Assembly: GCF_900176565.1 (NCBI RefSeq)
Contig: NZ_FXEH01000006.1
Coordinates: forward strand, 1,364,001 to 1,428,000
Reading direction: 5' to 3'
Length of the DNA: 64,000 nt
Origin: Thalassobacillus devorans
Lineage (GTDB): Bacteria; Bacillota; Bacilli; Bacillales; Halobacillaceae
Below the pieces are notes generated by a model. That model was not told where the DNA came from. It saw only the letters and a program-made list of their open reading frames with translations, and did not search any database. The number at the start of each line of letters is the position of its first letter. The stretch's first letter is position 1. This document shows, piece after piece, positions 36,552 to 45,039 of the stretch. The position numbers and the translations under genes are program-made.

Positions 36552-37727
36552 CTATGAATTTCTCCTGACCTTCCCATACTTGCCTCCTCCGCCGGCATCA
36601 ATGGCTAGTTCCCCATTCCTCAATGCGATAATCCCTGTCGCAAGTTTATCCGGAACGACCTCTCTTAATTCCGTACTCTTCGCATGATGAATCACAGCCA
36701 TTTCCGTACCGAACACATCAAGAAGCTTTTCATAAGTCTTCGGGCCAAGAGAAGGCAAATATTCAAGTGGGACCTGGTAGATGTATGGGGGGCGATTCAT
36801 AATAGTGGCGTTCGGAGAAGCAAGTTCTTCTATCCTTTCCGCCACACCTTTAATTACCTTTTTGGAATGACAGACCGGGCAAGGAACTTCGTACTCGGCT
36901 AACGTAGCACCACAGTCGTTGCAGACGGTTTGATGATACTTACCTAATAAAGGATTCATACCATAATTGGCCAATACTTTCCTGTCTTTCCGGCCTTTGA
37001 GGGCTAATTCTAATTCCTGAAACGTAGGTTCAAGAAGTTCTACCCTCTGATATTCCCGTCCGATTTTCCCTAAAGAATGAGCATCTGAGTTAGAAACGAA
37101 TGGATAACGGGATAATTCCTCAATACTATCCGCCATGTCTGTGTCAGAGCTTAACCCTAATTCTATCGCATCAATCTTTTCCGGGTTCAGTACTTCAGCT
37201 AATGATTTATGAACACCTTTGCCGTAAAGGCTTTTGAACGGAGTGAACACATGGGCGGGAATAAACCAGCCACCAAGGCTTTTCACATAATCCTGCAGTT
37301 CATGTGCTGTTCCGTAATAACGCTGGGAGCTCAAGTTAATATTTTTCATTCGTTCAGACAGCCAGATGGTGAACTTTCTCATCAATGAAAAATAAGGGAA
37401 ATAGCACAACACGTGAATCGGTCCCTGGCAGGAATCATCATAGACTTCTATTTCTGAACCTAAAATCAATGTGGTATTCTCATAGCGGATCCCCCCTCCC
37501 GCCATTTCCTGAGCCCGTCCGCTCGAAAGAAAATCTTCAAGCTCCGCCTGTACGCTGGGTGCGTGGCTGTCAATCACTCCAATGATATCCATTCCTTTAC
37601 GTCTGCTGGCTTCCCTCAAAATATTTGTCAGCGTGAGCGATTTGCCCCCACTGATTTTGACCGGGCGTCCATTCCAGTCTCTTCCAACATGAATATGAAG
37701 GTCGACGTTATAGATTGAAAAAGACAT
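36552..37727 (-). CDS. Endonuclease Q-like protein (YqxK)
   Basis: 391 residues from the second ATG (37727), which is better spaced from GGGGAGA than the ATG at 37733. A PHP-domain N-terminus (NVDLHIHVGRDWNG, then GVIDSHAP and SNSDAHSLG) gives a metal-dependent nuclease active site. A four-cysteine zinc knuckle (CNDCG and CPVCH, about 275-297) and a helix-hairpin-helix-like segment (YLPSLGPKTYEKLLDVFG, about 330-347) follow. That order is the EndoQ family, which nicks DNA at deaminated bases (hypoxanthine, uracil, xanthine). Overlaps the nudF stop, between nudF and spoIIM, as yqxK does in B. subtilis. Confidence 0.82.
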   Translation of the reverse strand: MSFSIYNVDLHIHVGRDWNGRPVKISGGKSLTLTNILREASRRKGMDIIGVIDSHAPSVQAELEDFLSSGRAQEMAGGGIRYENTTLILGSEIEVYDDSCQGPIHVLCYFPYFSLMRKFTIWLSERMKNINLSSQRYYGTAHELQDYVKSLGGWFIPAHVFTPFKSLYGKGVHKSLAEVLNPEKIDAIELGLSSDTDMADSIEELSRYPFVSNSDAHSLGKIGREYQRVELLEPTFQELELALKGRKDRKVLANYGMNPLLGKYHQTVCNDCGATLAEYEVPCPVCHSKKVIKGVAERIEELASPNATIMNRPPYIYQVPLEYLPSLGPKTYEKLLDVFGTEMAVIHHAKSTELREVVPDKLATGIIALRNGELAIDAGGGGKYGKVRRNS

Positions 37728-37729
37728 CT

Positions 37730-38272
37730 TCATTCTCCCCTGGATTTCAAATAAAGCAGCGCATAGGCAGTTTTGGCATCATGAATACGCTTTTCTTCCA
37801 TTAGACGTTCCGCTTCCTCAAGAGGAAGTTCATACTTTTCAACAAATTCATCATCGTCTCCTGCAATGTCCTCCTGCAGGCGTTTCAGCCGGTTTGTAAA
37901 ATATACATACACAAGCTCATCTGCGAACCCCGGCGAAGTATAAAACGAAGTGACAAGTTCCAGGTGGTCCGTCGTATATCCTGTCTCTTCTTCCAGTTCG
38001 CGTTTAGCAGTAACCTCAGGTGCTTCTCCATCTTCCAGCTTTCCAGCTGGTATTTCCAGGATGGTTTTCTCCAAAGCTTTGCGGTATTGTTCAACGAAAA
38101 CGATGTTATTTTCCTCCGTCAATGCTATAATCGCTACAGCACCAGGGTGTTTGATTAATTCTCGTTTAGATGTGTTGCCATCGGGTAAAGTAACACTGTC
38201 TACCTGAAGTTTTATTACTTTCCCGTCAAATATCTTCTTTGTATCTATTGTTTTTTCTTCAAATTTTTTCAC
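37730..38272 (-). CDS. nudF: ADP-ribose pyrophosphatase NudF
   Basis: 180 residues from a GTG at 38272 that follows AGAGGGG; the longer frame would run through the promoter and into the divergent gene, so it was rejected. Nudix box GKLEDGE...RELEEETGY (about 80-102) is intact, and the N-terminus KKFEEKTIDTKKIFDGKVI matches B. subtilis NudF. Hydrolyses ADP-ribose to AMP and ribose-5-phosphate. Divergent from yqkF, with a palindrome in the shared promoter. Confidence 0.93.
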   Translation of the reverse strand: MKKFEEKTIDTKKIFDGKVIKLQVDSVTLPDGNTSKRELIKHPGAVAIIALTEENNIVFVEQYRKALEKTILEIPAGKLEDGEAPEVTAKRELEEETGYTTDHLELVTSFYTSPGFADELVYVYFTNRLKRLQEDIAGDDDEFVEKYELPLEEAERLMEEKRIHDAKTAYALLYLKSRGE

Positions 38273-38302
38273 AAAAAAACCCCTCTCTGCTATCGCGCAC
38301 AC

Positions 38303-38334
38303 TACCGCCATTCTAACATATTGAGAATGGCGGT
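38303..38334. promoter_or_regulatory. Palindrome in the nudF/yqkF divergent promoter
   Basis: ACCGCCATTCT (38303-38313) and AGAATGGCGGT (38324-38334) form a perfect 11-base inverted repeat with a 10-base A/T-rich centre. On the minus strand it contains TAGAAT, a good -10 for nudF. It looks like an operator; no T-run to make it a terminator. Confidence 0.55.
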
Positions 38335-38362
38335 TATAACTATTTTCTAGGAAAGGGATGGT

Positions 38363-39286
38363 ATGATGAATAAACGACAACTGGGAAAATCAGACCTTTA
38401 TCTATCGGAAATCAGCCTGGGCTGCATGAACCTCGGAACAGAGGAGAATAAAGCAAAAGATATCATCGACCGAGCGCTGGATGCCGGAATCAACTATTTA
38501 GACACCGCTGATTTATATGATTTCGGCGAGAATGAAAAAATAGTAGGAAAAGCGATCAAACACCGCCGTGAAGATATCATTCTCGGCACCAAAGTTGGAA
38601 ACCATTTTGATAAAGAGAAAGAAGATTGGCATTGGGACCCATCGAAGGAACATATCAAAAACGGCGTAAAAGACAGCCTCCAGCGGCTTCAGACCGATTA
38701 CATCGACCTCTATCAGCTCCACGGGGGTACGATAGATGATAACATCGGGGAAACAATAGAAGCTTTTGAAGATTTGAAGCAGGAAGGTCTCATCAGAGAG
38801 TATGGAATTTCATCCATCCGGCCAAATGTCATCCGTGAACATGTCGAGCGTTCTAACATGGTAAGTGTGATGATGCAGTATAATATGTTAGATCGCCGGC
38901 CGGAAGAAGAAATTCTCGACCTGCTTCACAACAATAACATCAGCGTTCTCGCTCGCGGACCGCTTGCCAAAGGGATGCTCAGCAATAAAGGAGCAAAAGT
39001 TGCAGAGGCGAAGGCAAAAGACGGGTTTCTGGATTATAGTTATGAAGAGATGCTGGCACTGACTGAAAAACTTGAGGATTATGGTAATGAAGAACGTACA
39101 CTCAACGCTCTGGCTCTACAATATGTCCTGCACCACCCAGCTGTAGCGACAGCCGTATTTGGAGCAAGCTCTGTGGAACAGGTAGATGACAACGTGAGCT
39201 TCTTAGAAGCCGCTCCATTGACCGAGCAGATTTTTGGTGAAATCCAGGCGTTAACCCGCCCGATCACCTACCAAAAGCACCGATAA
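38363..39286 (+). CDS. yqkF: Aldo/keto reductase YqkF
   Basis: 307 residues, one TIM-barrel AKR domain. Catalytic tetrad pieces are visible: D and Y in DTADLYDFGENE (about 47-58), K in LGTKVG, and H in LYQLHGGTID. NADPH site SVLARGPLAKG near the C-terminal half. Reduces carbonyls; substrate unknown. The ATG (or the next one, three bases on) follows AAAGGG. On the plus strand between two minus-strand blocks, as in B. subtilis relative to nudF. Confidence 0.92.
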   Translation: MMNKRQLGKSDLYLSEISLGCMNLGTEENKAKDIIDRALDAGINYLDTADLYDFGENEKIVGKAIKHRREDIILGTKVGNHFDKEKEDWHWDPSKEHIKNGVKDSLQRLQTDYIDLYQLHGGTIDDNIGETIEAFEDLKQEGLIREYGISSIRPNVIREHVERSNMVSVMMQYNMLDRRPEEEILDLLHNNNISVLARGPLAKGMLSNKGAKVAEAKAKDGFLDYSYEEMLALTEKLEDYGNEERTLNALALQYVLHHPAVATAVFGASSVEQVDDNVSFLEAAPLTEQIFGEIQALTRPITYQKHR

Positions 39287-39330
39287 CTTTAACATCAACA
39301 CTGAGGTTTAATAGAGCCTTAAATAAAATC

Positions 39331-39366
39331 AGGCTGCCTGATGGAGTATGCTCCACAGGCAGCCTT
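39331..39366. terminator. Bidirectional terminator yqkF/yqkE
   Basis: AGGCTGCCTG-at-GGAG pairs with CTCC-a-CAGGCAGCCT around TATG. T-rich sequence follows on both strands, between two converging genes. Confidence 0.85.
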
Positions 39367-39591
39367 TCACTTGAACTTTTTCCAGTCCATTTCACTTTCT
39401 TCCAGCAGTTCTTCAAAGCTCTTATTTGCTTCTTTCTTCTTTCGTTCCTCTATTTTACGCTGTCTCTCTCGTTCCTTGTCCTGCTCTTCCTTTTGTTTCA
39501 GCTGGGTTTTTTTTGACTTCAATTGGGTTACGATATCGGCATTCAACCGGTCACTTAACGAACCTTGCTCATTGGTACGTTTCTTGCTCAT
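39367..39591 (-). CDS. yqkE: YqkE family protein (DUF3886)
   Basis: 74 residues, highly charged (mostly Lys, Glu, Arg and Gln), predicted as one long helix or coiled coil from about residue 18 to 68. Ends FEELLEESEMDWKKFK, a conserved family ending. B. subtilis YqkE is the counterpart. Overlaps yqkB by four bases. Unknown function. Confidence 0.8.
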   Translation of the reverse strand: MSKKRTNEQGSLSDRLNADIVTQLKSKKTQLKQKEEQDKERERQRKIEERKKKEANKSFEELLEESEMDWKKFK

Positions 39592-39920
39592 GCGCTGTCT
39601 CCTTTCATCACTTCTGAACCTGGGATTACAGGATTGAGAACCCCGTTCGGGCTGCTTAAGCGGAGCTTCCCATTCACATTTTCCAGCCGGAGACGCTTCT
39701 CAAAAAAGACGGCCTGCTGTTTGTGAAGGATCACTTCAAAATCCTCATTATCTACACCTTGATCCCAATCGGTTCTTGTGTCCGTCCAACGGAGGGTGGG
39801 AACGCCATTCACCCCGCACCCACAGCCTTCCGTGTCATAATACAACCGTAAATACCTGCGGTTATCAGGGTTCAACGCTCGCAATTGTTCTTTCGCTTCA
39901 TTGGTTATCCTCAATTCCAT
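39588..39920 (-). CDS. yqkB: HesB/IscA-like family protein YqkB
   Basis: 110 residues from the ATG at 39920 (GGGGGG before it). Begins MELRITNEAKEQL and contains DTEGCGCGVNG, the cysteine loop of this branch; classical A-type carriers have a different Cys pattern (C...CGC at the C-terminus), so iron-sulfur carrier activity is not assured. Short beta-rich domain. Position beside yqkE and yqkF as in B. subtilis. Function not established. Confidence 0.82.
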   Translation of the reverse strand: MELRITNEAKEQLRALNPDNRRYLRLYYDTEGCGCGVNGVPTLRWTDTRTDWDQGVDNEDFEVILHKQQAVFFEKRLRLENVNGKLRLSSPNGVLNPVIPGSEVMKGDSA

Positions 39921-39986
39921 TTCTATCCCCCCTATGAGTATAATCATAAGAAATTTTTTATTTCCTGGCAAAAAAGACGTTCTGAC

Positions 39987-41261
39987 TTATTCTGCAAAGT
40001 GCCCTCCGACAAGCTTGCTTCGATGAAGCGCGGTACCTGCTTCCGTATAAGAAACACCCCGGAGCAGTGCATCACTGCCATATTTGTCCCGGATAGCATC
40101 CATGACGTAACCGAGCTCCCGTTTACGATCCCTTCCCGTATCGAATAAATCCAATTGGATGCTCGTGTCTTCACTGATATTAGACAAAGATATCGATATG
40201 CTCCGAACCGTCTTTTCTTCATAGAATTCCTTAAACAGCTGCAGGCACGTATAATAAATATCCATGGTAATATTGGTCGGCTGGTCGAGGCTGCGCGAAC
40301 GATGAAAGCCGCCGCCTCCTTCCGTTTTACTATAGCCGATCCCCAGACTGATTGTCCGTCCCGCTTTATCGTTGCTCCGCGCACGCCTCGCCACCTCTTC
40401 ACACATTTCCAGCATGACGTGTTTCACTTGGGACGGGTCATGGTAGTCACGCAGCAGAATCTGGCTTTTCCCATAACTGATCTGCCCCTGGATGATAGGA
40501 GCACCAAGCTCCGATAAATCGACCCCGTGCGCATGGTAGAACAATTGGTTGCCCATGACGCCGAATACTTTTTCGAGCCGCTCCAGCGGGTAATGCGCAA
40601 GTTGGCCGACAGTCGTAATCCCCATCCGATTCAGTCTTCTTTCCAGGCGCGGACCGATTCCCCACATTTCTCTGAGCGGGGCAACCGGCCACAGTTTTTC
40701 CGGGACGTCCTTATAGGTCCACTCGGCGACGCCTTTTTTCTTCGCTTCCAAATCAAGACATAGCTTGGCCATCAGCATATTCGGACCAATTCCAATTGCC
40801 GCTTTGAGATGGAAGGTGTCTTCCAGTTCCTTCAAAATCATCGTTGCTATTTCCTCTGCTTCTCCGAACATCCGCTCGCTTCCATCGACCTCCAGGAAAC
40901 TTTCATCAACGCTATAGGTGTGGATGGCTTCTTTCGGAACGTATTTATGAAACAGCCTCGTAACCTCAGTGGAAATCTCTAAATAGGTACTCATCTGCGC
41001 GGATACAATAACAATATCCGGGTCATCCGGTATTTCAAACAGCCGGCTCCCTGTGCGGATGCCGTAGTCCTTCTTCATCGCCGGGGATGCGGCTAATACT
41101 ACACTCCCCCTGCGGTTCGTATCCGCCACCACTGCCAAATGGCAGGTCATCGGGTCAAGGCCGCGTAAAATGGCGGCACAGCTGGCATAAAAACTCTTCA
41201 TATCGACACACAGGACTCGACGTTCCGGAAATAAATTGTAATCAATTACCGGATTACTCAT
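39987..41261 (-). CDS. yqjW: Y-family DNA polymerase (UvrX/YqjW type)
   Basis: 424 residues from the ATG at 41261 (AGAGAGG ten bases before; another ATG nine bases upstream is too close to it). Catalytic carboxylates in CVDMKSFYASC (about residue 23) and YSVDESFLEVDG. Little-finger domain from about 250. A beta-clamp binding motif QLDLF is near 370. The family performs error-prone translesion synthesis; YqjW (PolY2) is SOS-induced in B. subtilis. A LexA box lies in its promoter here. Confidence 0.92.
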   Translation of the reverse strand: MSNPVIDYNLFPERRVLCVDMKSFYASCAAILRGLDPMTCHLAVVADTNRRGSVVLAASPAMKKDYGIRTGSRLFEIPDDPDIVIVSAQMSTYLEISTEVTRLFHKYVPKEAIHTYSVDESFLEVDGSERMFGEAEEIATMILKELEDTFHLKAAIGIGPNMLMAKLCLDLEAKKKGVAEWTYKDVPEKLWPVAPLREMWGIGPRLERRLNRMGITTVGQLAHYPLERLEKVFGVMGNQLFYHAHGVDLSELGAPIIQGQISYGKSQILLRDYHDPSQVKHVMLEMCEEVARRARSNDKAGRTISLGIGYSKTEGGGGFHRSRSLDQPTNITMDIYYTCLQLFKEFYEEKTVRSISISLSNISEDTSIQLDLFDTGRDRKRELGYVMDAIRDKYGSDALLRGVSYTEAGTALHRSKLVGGHFAE

Positions 41262-41291
41262 TTCCGTCATACCTCTCTTTTGATCTCACCT

Positions 41292-41325
41292 TATATTATG
41301 CGAATATACGTTCGTATATGCAAGA
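41292..41325 (-). promoter_or_regulatory. SOS (LexA) box within the polymerase promoter
   Basis: CGAATATACGTTCG at 41301-41314 matches the Bacillus LexA box CGAACNNNNGTTCG at nine of ten fixed bases. On the minus strand it lies between TTGCAT and CATAAT, which are 17 bases apart, so LexA would cover the promoter. Confidence 0.7.
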
Positions 41326-41366
41326 GGGAATCATTGTAAAAAAAGAGACTGCAGGCTGAACTCAAT

Positions 41367-41397
41367 AGAAAAAGCCCGGCAAATTACGTTGCCAGGC
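41367..41397 (-). terminator. Rho-independent terminator after the SDR gene
   Basis: On the minus strand AGCCTGGCA pairs with TGCCGGGCT and is followed by TTTTT. The stop codon of the SDR gene lies at the foot of the stem. Confidence 0.8.
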
Positions 41398-42191
41398 TAT
41401 TTTTTATTGAATTGTTTGTTGAGGAGTTTTTCAGTCAAGCCAGGGAATTGGTAGTGCAGCTTACTACCCGCTTCCATCCAGACTGGAAGATTGATTTCCC
41501 TGCCCGGTCTGAATAATTGCTTAACGATCCGGTTGGCAACTCTGTTGGCGTCAAGCATCCATGGATCGACAGCCTTGCGGTAAGCACCTGTAGGATCAGC
41601 CTGGTCGAAGAAACCAGTGCGGACAGGGCCAAGATTTACTCCTGTGACCAATATGCCCTGATGCTCCGTTTCCAGGCGCAAAGCATTGGTGAAACCCAGT
41701 ACGGCATGCTTCGTTGCGGCATAAACGGCAGACTTAGGCGTTGCCATCTTTCCTGACTGGGAAGCTATGTTGACGATGTGCCCGGAGCCCTGCTCGATCA
41801 TCCGGGGGAGCACCTGGTGTGTCACTCTTAGCAAAGATGTAATGTTCAACTGGATCATCCGGTTGATATCCTGCCATTCAGACTCAGCAAAATAGTCAAA
41901 GATGCCCATCCCGGCGTTGTTGATTAGAGCATCAATCGATTCATGTTCTGCTAAAATTTGTTCACTAATCTCTTTCGATTCTGTGTCTCTGTTAAGGTCA
42001 GCCTGATACCAGTGGCAGGAGACATTGAATTTTTCTTCCAGTATATTTGCTATTGTCTCCAGCTTATTTGCAGATCGTGCTACCAGGATAGGGCTGCCGC
42101 CGTTCCTGGCCACATGAATCGCAATGTATTGGCCAATACCCCCTGATGCTCCGGTAATCAACACTTTTTTATCTTTTACAAAAGGGTTCAT
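41397..42191 (-). CDS. yqjQ: Short-chain dehydrogenase/reductase (YqjQ-like)
   Basis: 264 residues. Rossmann cofactor motif TGASGGIG at 13-20, NNAG at about 90, catalytic Ser (VNIASQSG) and YAATK at about 155-159. Cytoplasmic, with Arg near residue 38 favouring NADPH. Substrate unknown. Its ATG overlaps the stop of the MBL-fold gene by four bases, a pair also present as yqjP-yqjQ in B. subtilis. Confidence 0.88.
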   Translation of the reverse strand: MNPFVKDKKVLITGASGGIGQYIAIHVARNGGSPILVARSANKLETIANILEEKFNVSCHWYQADLNRDTESKEISEQILAEHESIDALINNAGMGIFDYFAESEWQDINRMIQLNITSLLRVTHQVLPRMIEQGSGHIVNIASQSGKMATPKSAVYAATKHAVLGFTNALRLETEHQGILVTGVNLGPVRTGFFDQADPTGAYRKAVDPWMLDANRVANRIVKQLFRPGREINLPVWMEAGSKLHYQFPGLTEKLLNKQFNKK

Positions 42192-43165
42192 AATAAAGAA
42201 CCCTCCACATTTTCATAAATAAGCACGCCATTGTCCACTTTGGTTTTTACAGCCTTTATGTCCTCCAGGTAATCAAGTTGTCCGATGGTTTCAGACATGG
42301 TAAGTCCAAATTGTTTCTCGTATTGGTTCGGAAATAAACGAGTGCAGATCTGGAACATGTTCATTTCAGCCTCACCAATGATTTCCCGCACTTTAGCCGC
42401 CCGTTTTTCCTGACTCTCTAGACGTCGGTGAATCAATTCAGCCGCATTAGTGAATGTCTTTCCATGACCAGGGTAAACATGTTCAATATCGTACGAAAGC
42501 AATTTTTTTAAGGAACTGCGATACTGGAGCATCGGCCTGGGTCTCTCTTTATCAGGTTGAAAAGGTGGTTCGAGCAATGGATTAGGAGAGATATGTTCAA
42601 GCAAATGATCGCCTCCCAGGAGAGCTCCGTCCTTTTCACGATAAAAAGACAAGTGGCTCTGTGCGTGGCCGGGTGTAGCAATTACTTTCCAATCTCCATG
42701 TCCTGGCAGTGCGTCGCCTTCAAGTATCGTGCTGGTAAGATTCCCTTTTGCTACGTCACCAAGAGGGTTGCGCAGTTGTTTCAAAAAGCTGAGGTAGTGC
42801 GCAGAGACCCCCGCCTGGTGATACAAAGTTTGAAAAAAGCTTTGATAATTTTGCAGGAATTCCGGATCTCTCTTAAGCCATTGATCTACCTGAGGATGAG
42901 CAATCACTTCTTCAAGACGCGGAAAGTATTCCATAAGACCGATATGGTCAGGGTGATGGTGAGTCAAAATCACCTGTTCAATATCTTTTGGTTCATAACC
43001 AATCTGCTTCAATTGATAAACAAATGCCTCCCAGGCCTCATCGCTCTTCACACCTGCGTCGATGATCGAGAGACGTTCTCCGTTCAGTACATAAATATGG
43101 ACATCTCCTACTGCATAGGGAGTAGGTACGGTTATTTGGCTGATTTTTTGTTTCACGATAGTCAT
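42188..43165 (-). CDS. yqjP: MBL-fold metallohydrolase (YqjP-like)
   Basis: 325 residues. Metallo-beta-lactamase zinc motif THHHPDH at about 68-74, a further His in ATPGHAQSHLS, and a late YPGHG. The C-terminal ~90 residues after the catalytic domain form a helical/winged extension typical of this subgroup. Hydrolytic substrate unknown. Upstream partner of the SDR gene, overlapping by four bases. Confidence 0.85.
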   Translation of the reverse strand: MTIVKQKISQITVPTPYAVGDVHIYVLNGERLSIIDAGVKSDEAWEAFVYQLKQIGYEPKDIEQVILTHHHPDHIGLMEYFPRLEEVIAHPQVDQWLKRDPEFLQNYQSFFQTLYHQAGVSAHYLSFLKQLRNPLGDVAKGNLTSTILEGDALPGHGDWKVIATPGHAQSHLSFYREKDGALLGGDHLLEHISPNPLLEPPFQPDKERPRPMLQYRSSLKKLLSYDIEHVYPGHGKTFTNAAELIHRRLESQEKRAAKVREIIGEAEMNMFQICTRLFPNQYEKQFGLTMSETIGQLDYLEDIKAVKTKVDNGVLIYENVEGSLL

Positions 43166-43301
43166 CTGATTTCCTCTCTCTTACTGAATAGTCATTCATT
43201 TAATTATACCATTGTAGCATAAAATTTCCATTCCCTCACTTTATTTCATCGTCGTAGGTTTGGCAGGGAAATACCTCGCTTTCCTCCTTCACTTACAACG
43301 A

Positions 43302-43334
43302 TAAAAGCTGATCCGATGGATTTTCGGACCAGCA
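43302..43334 (-). terminator. Rho-independent terminator after the RocB-like gene
   Basis: On the minus strand GCTGGTCCG pairs with CGGATCAGC around an A-rich loop, followed by TTTT. Confidence 0.7.
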
Positions 43335-43340
43335 GTGGGG

Positions 43341-44960
43341 TCAGTTATTGAACAGCTGCTTTAATGTATATTGCAGCAGTTCGGGCAGATACTCAAACGA
43401 ATAAGTAAGCTCAAGCCGTTCTGTCCATTGATGCGGATCCTTCCCTAACGGGCCAACATTAATGACCGGCATATTTAAGGTTTTCATCACATTCTCGGGC
43501 AGTTCAAACCCCCGCCCCTGGATCGGCATCAACTTCAAAAGATCTTCAAGTGGGGAATCCGAAGATACCGGACCTAGGAAACTCAAGTCAGACAGCCCGG
43601 CAAAATATTCGACATTTTTAAGAGCAACTCCATAAGTTTGGCTGGCATATGCTTGACAATCCTTCACCGTCGCTTCAATGAGCGGATCTTTTTTTGATGA
43701 AACGGATGGATAGAACGGCGGGCTGTAAAACAGAACGATCATTGGCCCGATATCTTTACATAACGAAGCAAGATCCTGAACGAGCAGGGTAGAAAAATCA
43801 CGATCCCCTTGATCTCTTTGGGAAGTCAGCAGGTTCTGACGCCTTTCTACCTCTCCTTTTCCATACCTTTTTTCAGCCTCGCGGTATAATTGTTCATAAG
43901 TAAGGACCGTTACCGTCATGTCAAGGTGATCACGTTCATTTTCTGAAATATAATGCGCTGCCTTGTTATCATAGTGCTGGAGAATTTTTCCCCTTGCTCT
44001 TTCTGCTGCCGTAAGCAGCTTTTCATTTATATCTGCAATCGTCTGCTCCATATAAAGGACGTTATACATAGCTACAGCAGATTGAGGAGTCTGTACGGAA
44101 TATTCCTCTTTAAGATCACGCTGCATCAGGCTGATTGGCGGTGGTGTCGTTTCCTCACCCACCGTCTCGATAAAATCCTCACTTAATTCCAATTCTTGCG
44201 CAAGATAACTGATCATCAGATTAGCATTCAACCCGGCAAAGGGCTCTCCTACATGTGTTTCTTTTCCATAGCAAAGAAAACCAGGAAGCACCTTTCCGAT
44301 AGAACCCGTATATAAGTAGTAAGCAGTATCACCCGGGAATTTCCGAAACATTGGTTCCCCGTTCATCGTTGCTTTAAAATTCAGGTCATGCCGTTTCTGT
44401 AATTCGTCTAATGCCGGCAAAGCCGTAAGCATTCCAAGCGAATTCACTTCCTCATCAGGGACCGCGAGTAACAAAAGATTCCCATCAAACTCTCCATTCA
44501 TCGCCTTTTCCAGCATAGACAAATGGACAGTCAGGCCTGCTTTCATGTCCATAGTTCCACGCCCAAACAACCAGTCACCTGTTTTCAAATCGTCTGCAGC
44601 TTCTTCCGGCAGCTCTTTTACACGATGTTGTAACTCTCTGGTCAGTTCTTTTGGATGGAAGGCCAGATTTTGAAAGGAACCATAATCTTCAATCCCCACC
44701 ACATCTACATGGGAAAGCAGTACGATTGTATCTTTTGCTTCCGGTTTTTTTACTAGAGCAGTCAGGAGCTGACGCCCATCCTTTAACGGATAGGTTTGCA
44801 AAAAATCAGGATTTTCCTTGAAATAGGGTTTTGTCGCTAATAGGTGCTGCAGATATTCGATGATTGCAATTTCATCATTACTACTTGTAATACTCGGATA
44901 GTTGACAAGGGAACATAATAGGTCCGTCAACTGCTCTTTTGTCTTCCATTGTGGTTCCAT
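43341..44960 (-). CDS. yqjN: M20 family peptidase, RocB-like (YqjN)
   Basis: 539 residues, close to YqjN and RocB in length. Zinc-peptidase motifs: LLSHVDVVG (about 82-90), FGRGTMDMKAG (about 130-140) and PDEEVNS. The long insertion and C-terminal HQWTERL are typical of RocB-type proteins, annotated as amino-acid degradation proteins although the reaction is unproven. Divergent from the plus-strand GDPD gene, with a 22-base palindrome between them. Confidence 0.85.
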   Translation of the reverse strand: MEPQWKTKEQLTDLLCSLVNYPSITSSNDEIAIIEYLQHLLATKPYFKENPDFLQTYPLKDGRQLLTALVKKPEAKDTIVLLSHVDVVGIEDYGSFQNLAFHPKELTRELQHRVKELPEEAADDLKTGDWLFGRGTMDMKAGLTVHLSMLEKAMNGEFDGNLLLLAVPDEEVNSLGMLTALPALDELQKRHDLNFKATMNGEPMFRKFPGDTAYYLYTGSIGKVLPGFLCYGKETHVGEPFAGLNANLMISYLAQELELSEDFIETVGEETTPPPISLMQRDLKEEYSVQTPQSAVAMYNVLYMEQTIADINEKLLTAAERARGKILQHYDNKAAHYISENERDHLDMTVTVLTYEQLYREAEKRYGKGEVERRQNLLTSQRDQGDRDFSTLLVQDLASLCKDIGPMIVLFYSPPFYPSVSSKKDPLIEATVKDCQAYASQTYGVALKNVEYFAGLSDLSFLGPVSSDSPLEDLLKLMPIQGRGFELPENVMKTLNMPVINVGPLGKDPHQWTERLELTYSFEYLPELLQYTLKQLFNN

Positions 44961-44980
44961 CTTGATCCACTCCTTTAAAT

Positions 44981-45014
44981 TGACTTTTACTAGTAAATGT
45001 CACACAATCAAAAA
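44981..45014. promoter_or_regulatory. GDPD promoter with overlapping 22-base palindrome
   Basis: TTGACT and CACAAT, 17 bases apart on the plus strand, form a good promoter for the GDPD gene. A palindrome at 44981-45002 covers the spacer: perfect core TTTACTAGTAAA, flanked by TGAC and GTCA with a single mismatched pair. This looks like an operator in a divergent promoter. Confidence 0.6.
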
Positions 45015-45039
45015 GAGTAGATAGCGAGAGGTGACATAA

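Noticed and set aside
38273-38380. Upstream extension of nudF to an ATG at 38380
   Set aside because: It would overlap the divergent yqkF gene and the shared promoter, and the GTG at 38272 has a good ribosome site and matches the known N-terminus.
42557-43222. 221-codon plus-strand frame opposite the MBL-fold hydrolase
   Set aside because: Antisense shadow of a gene with intact zinc motifs; no domain recognisable.
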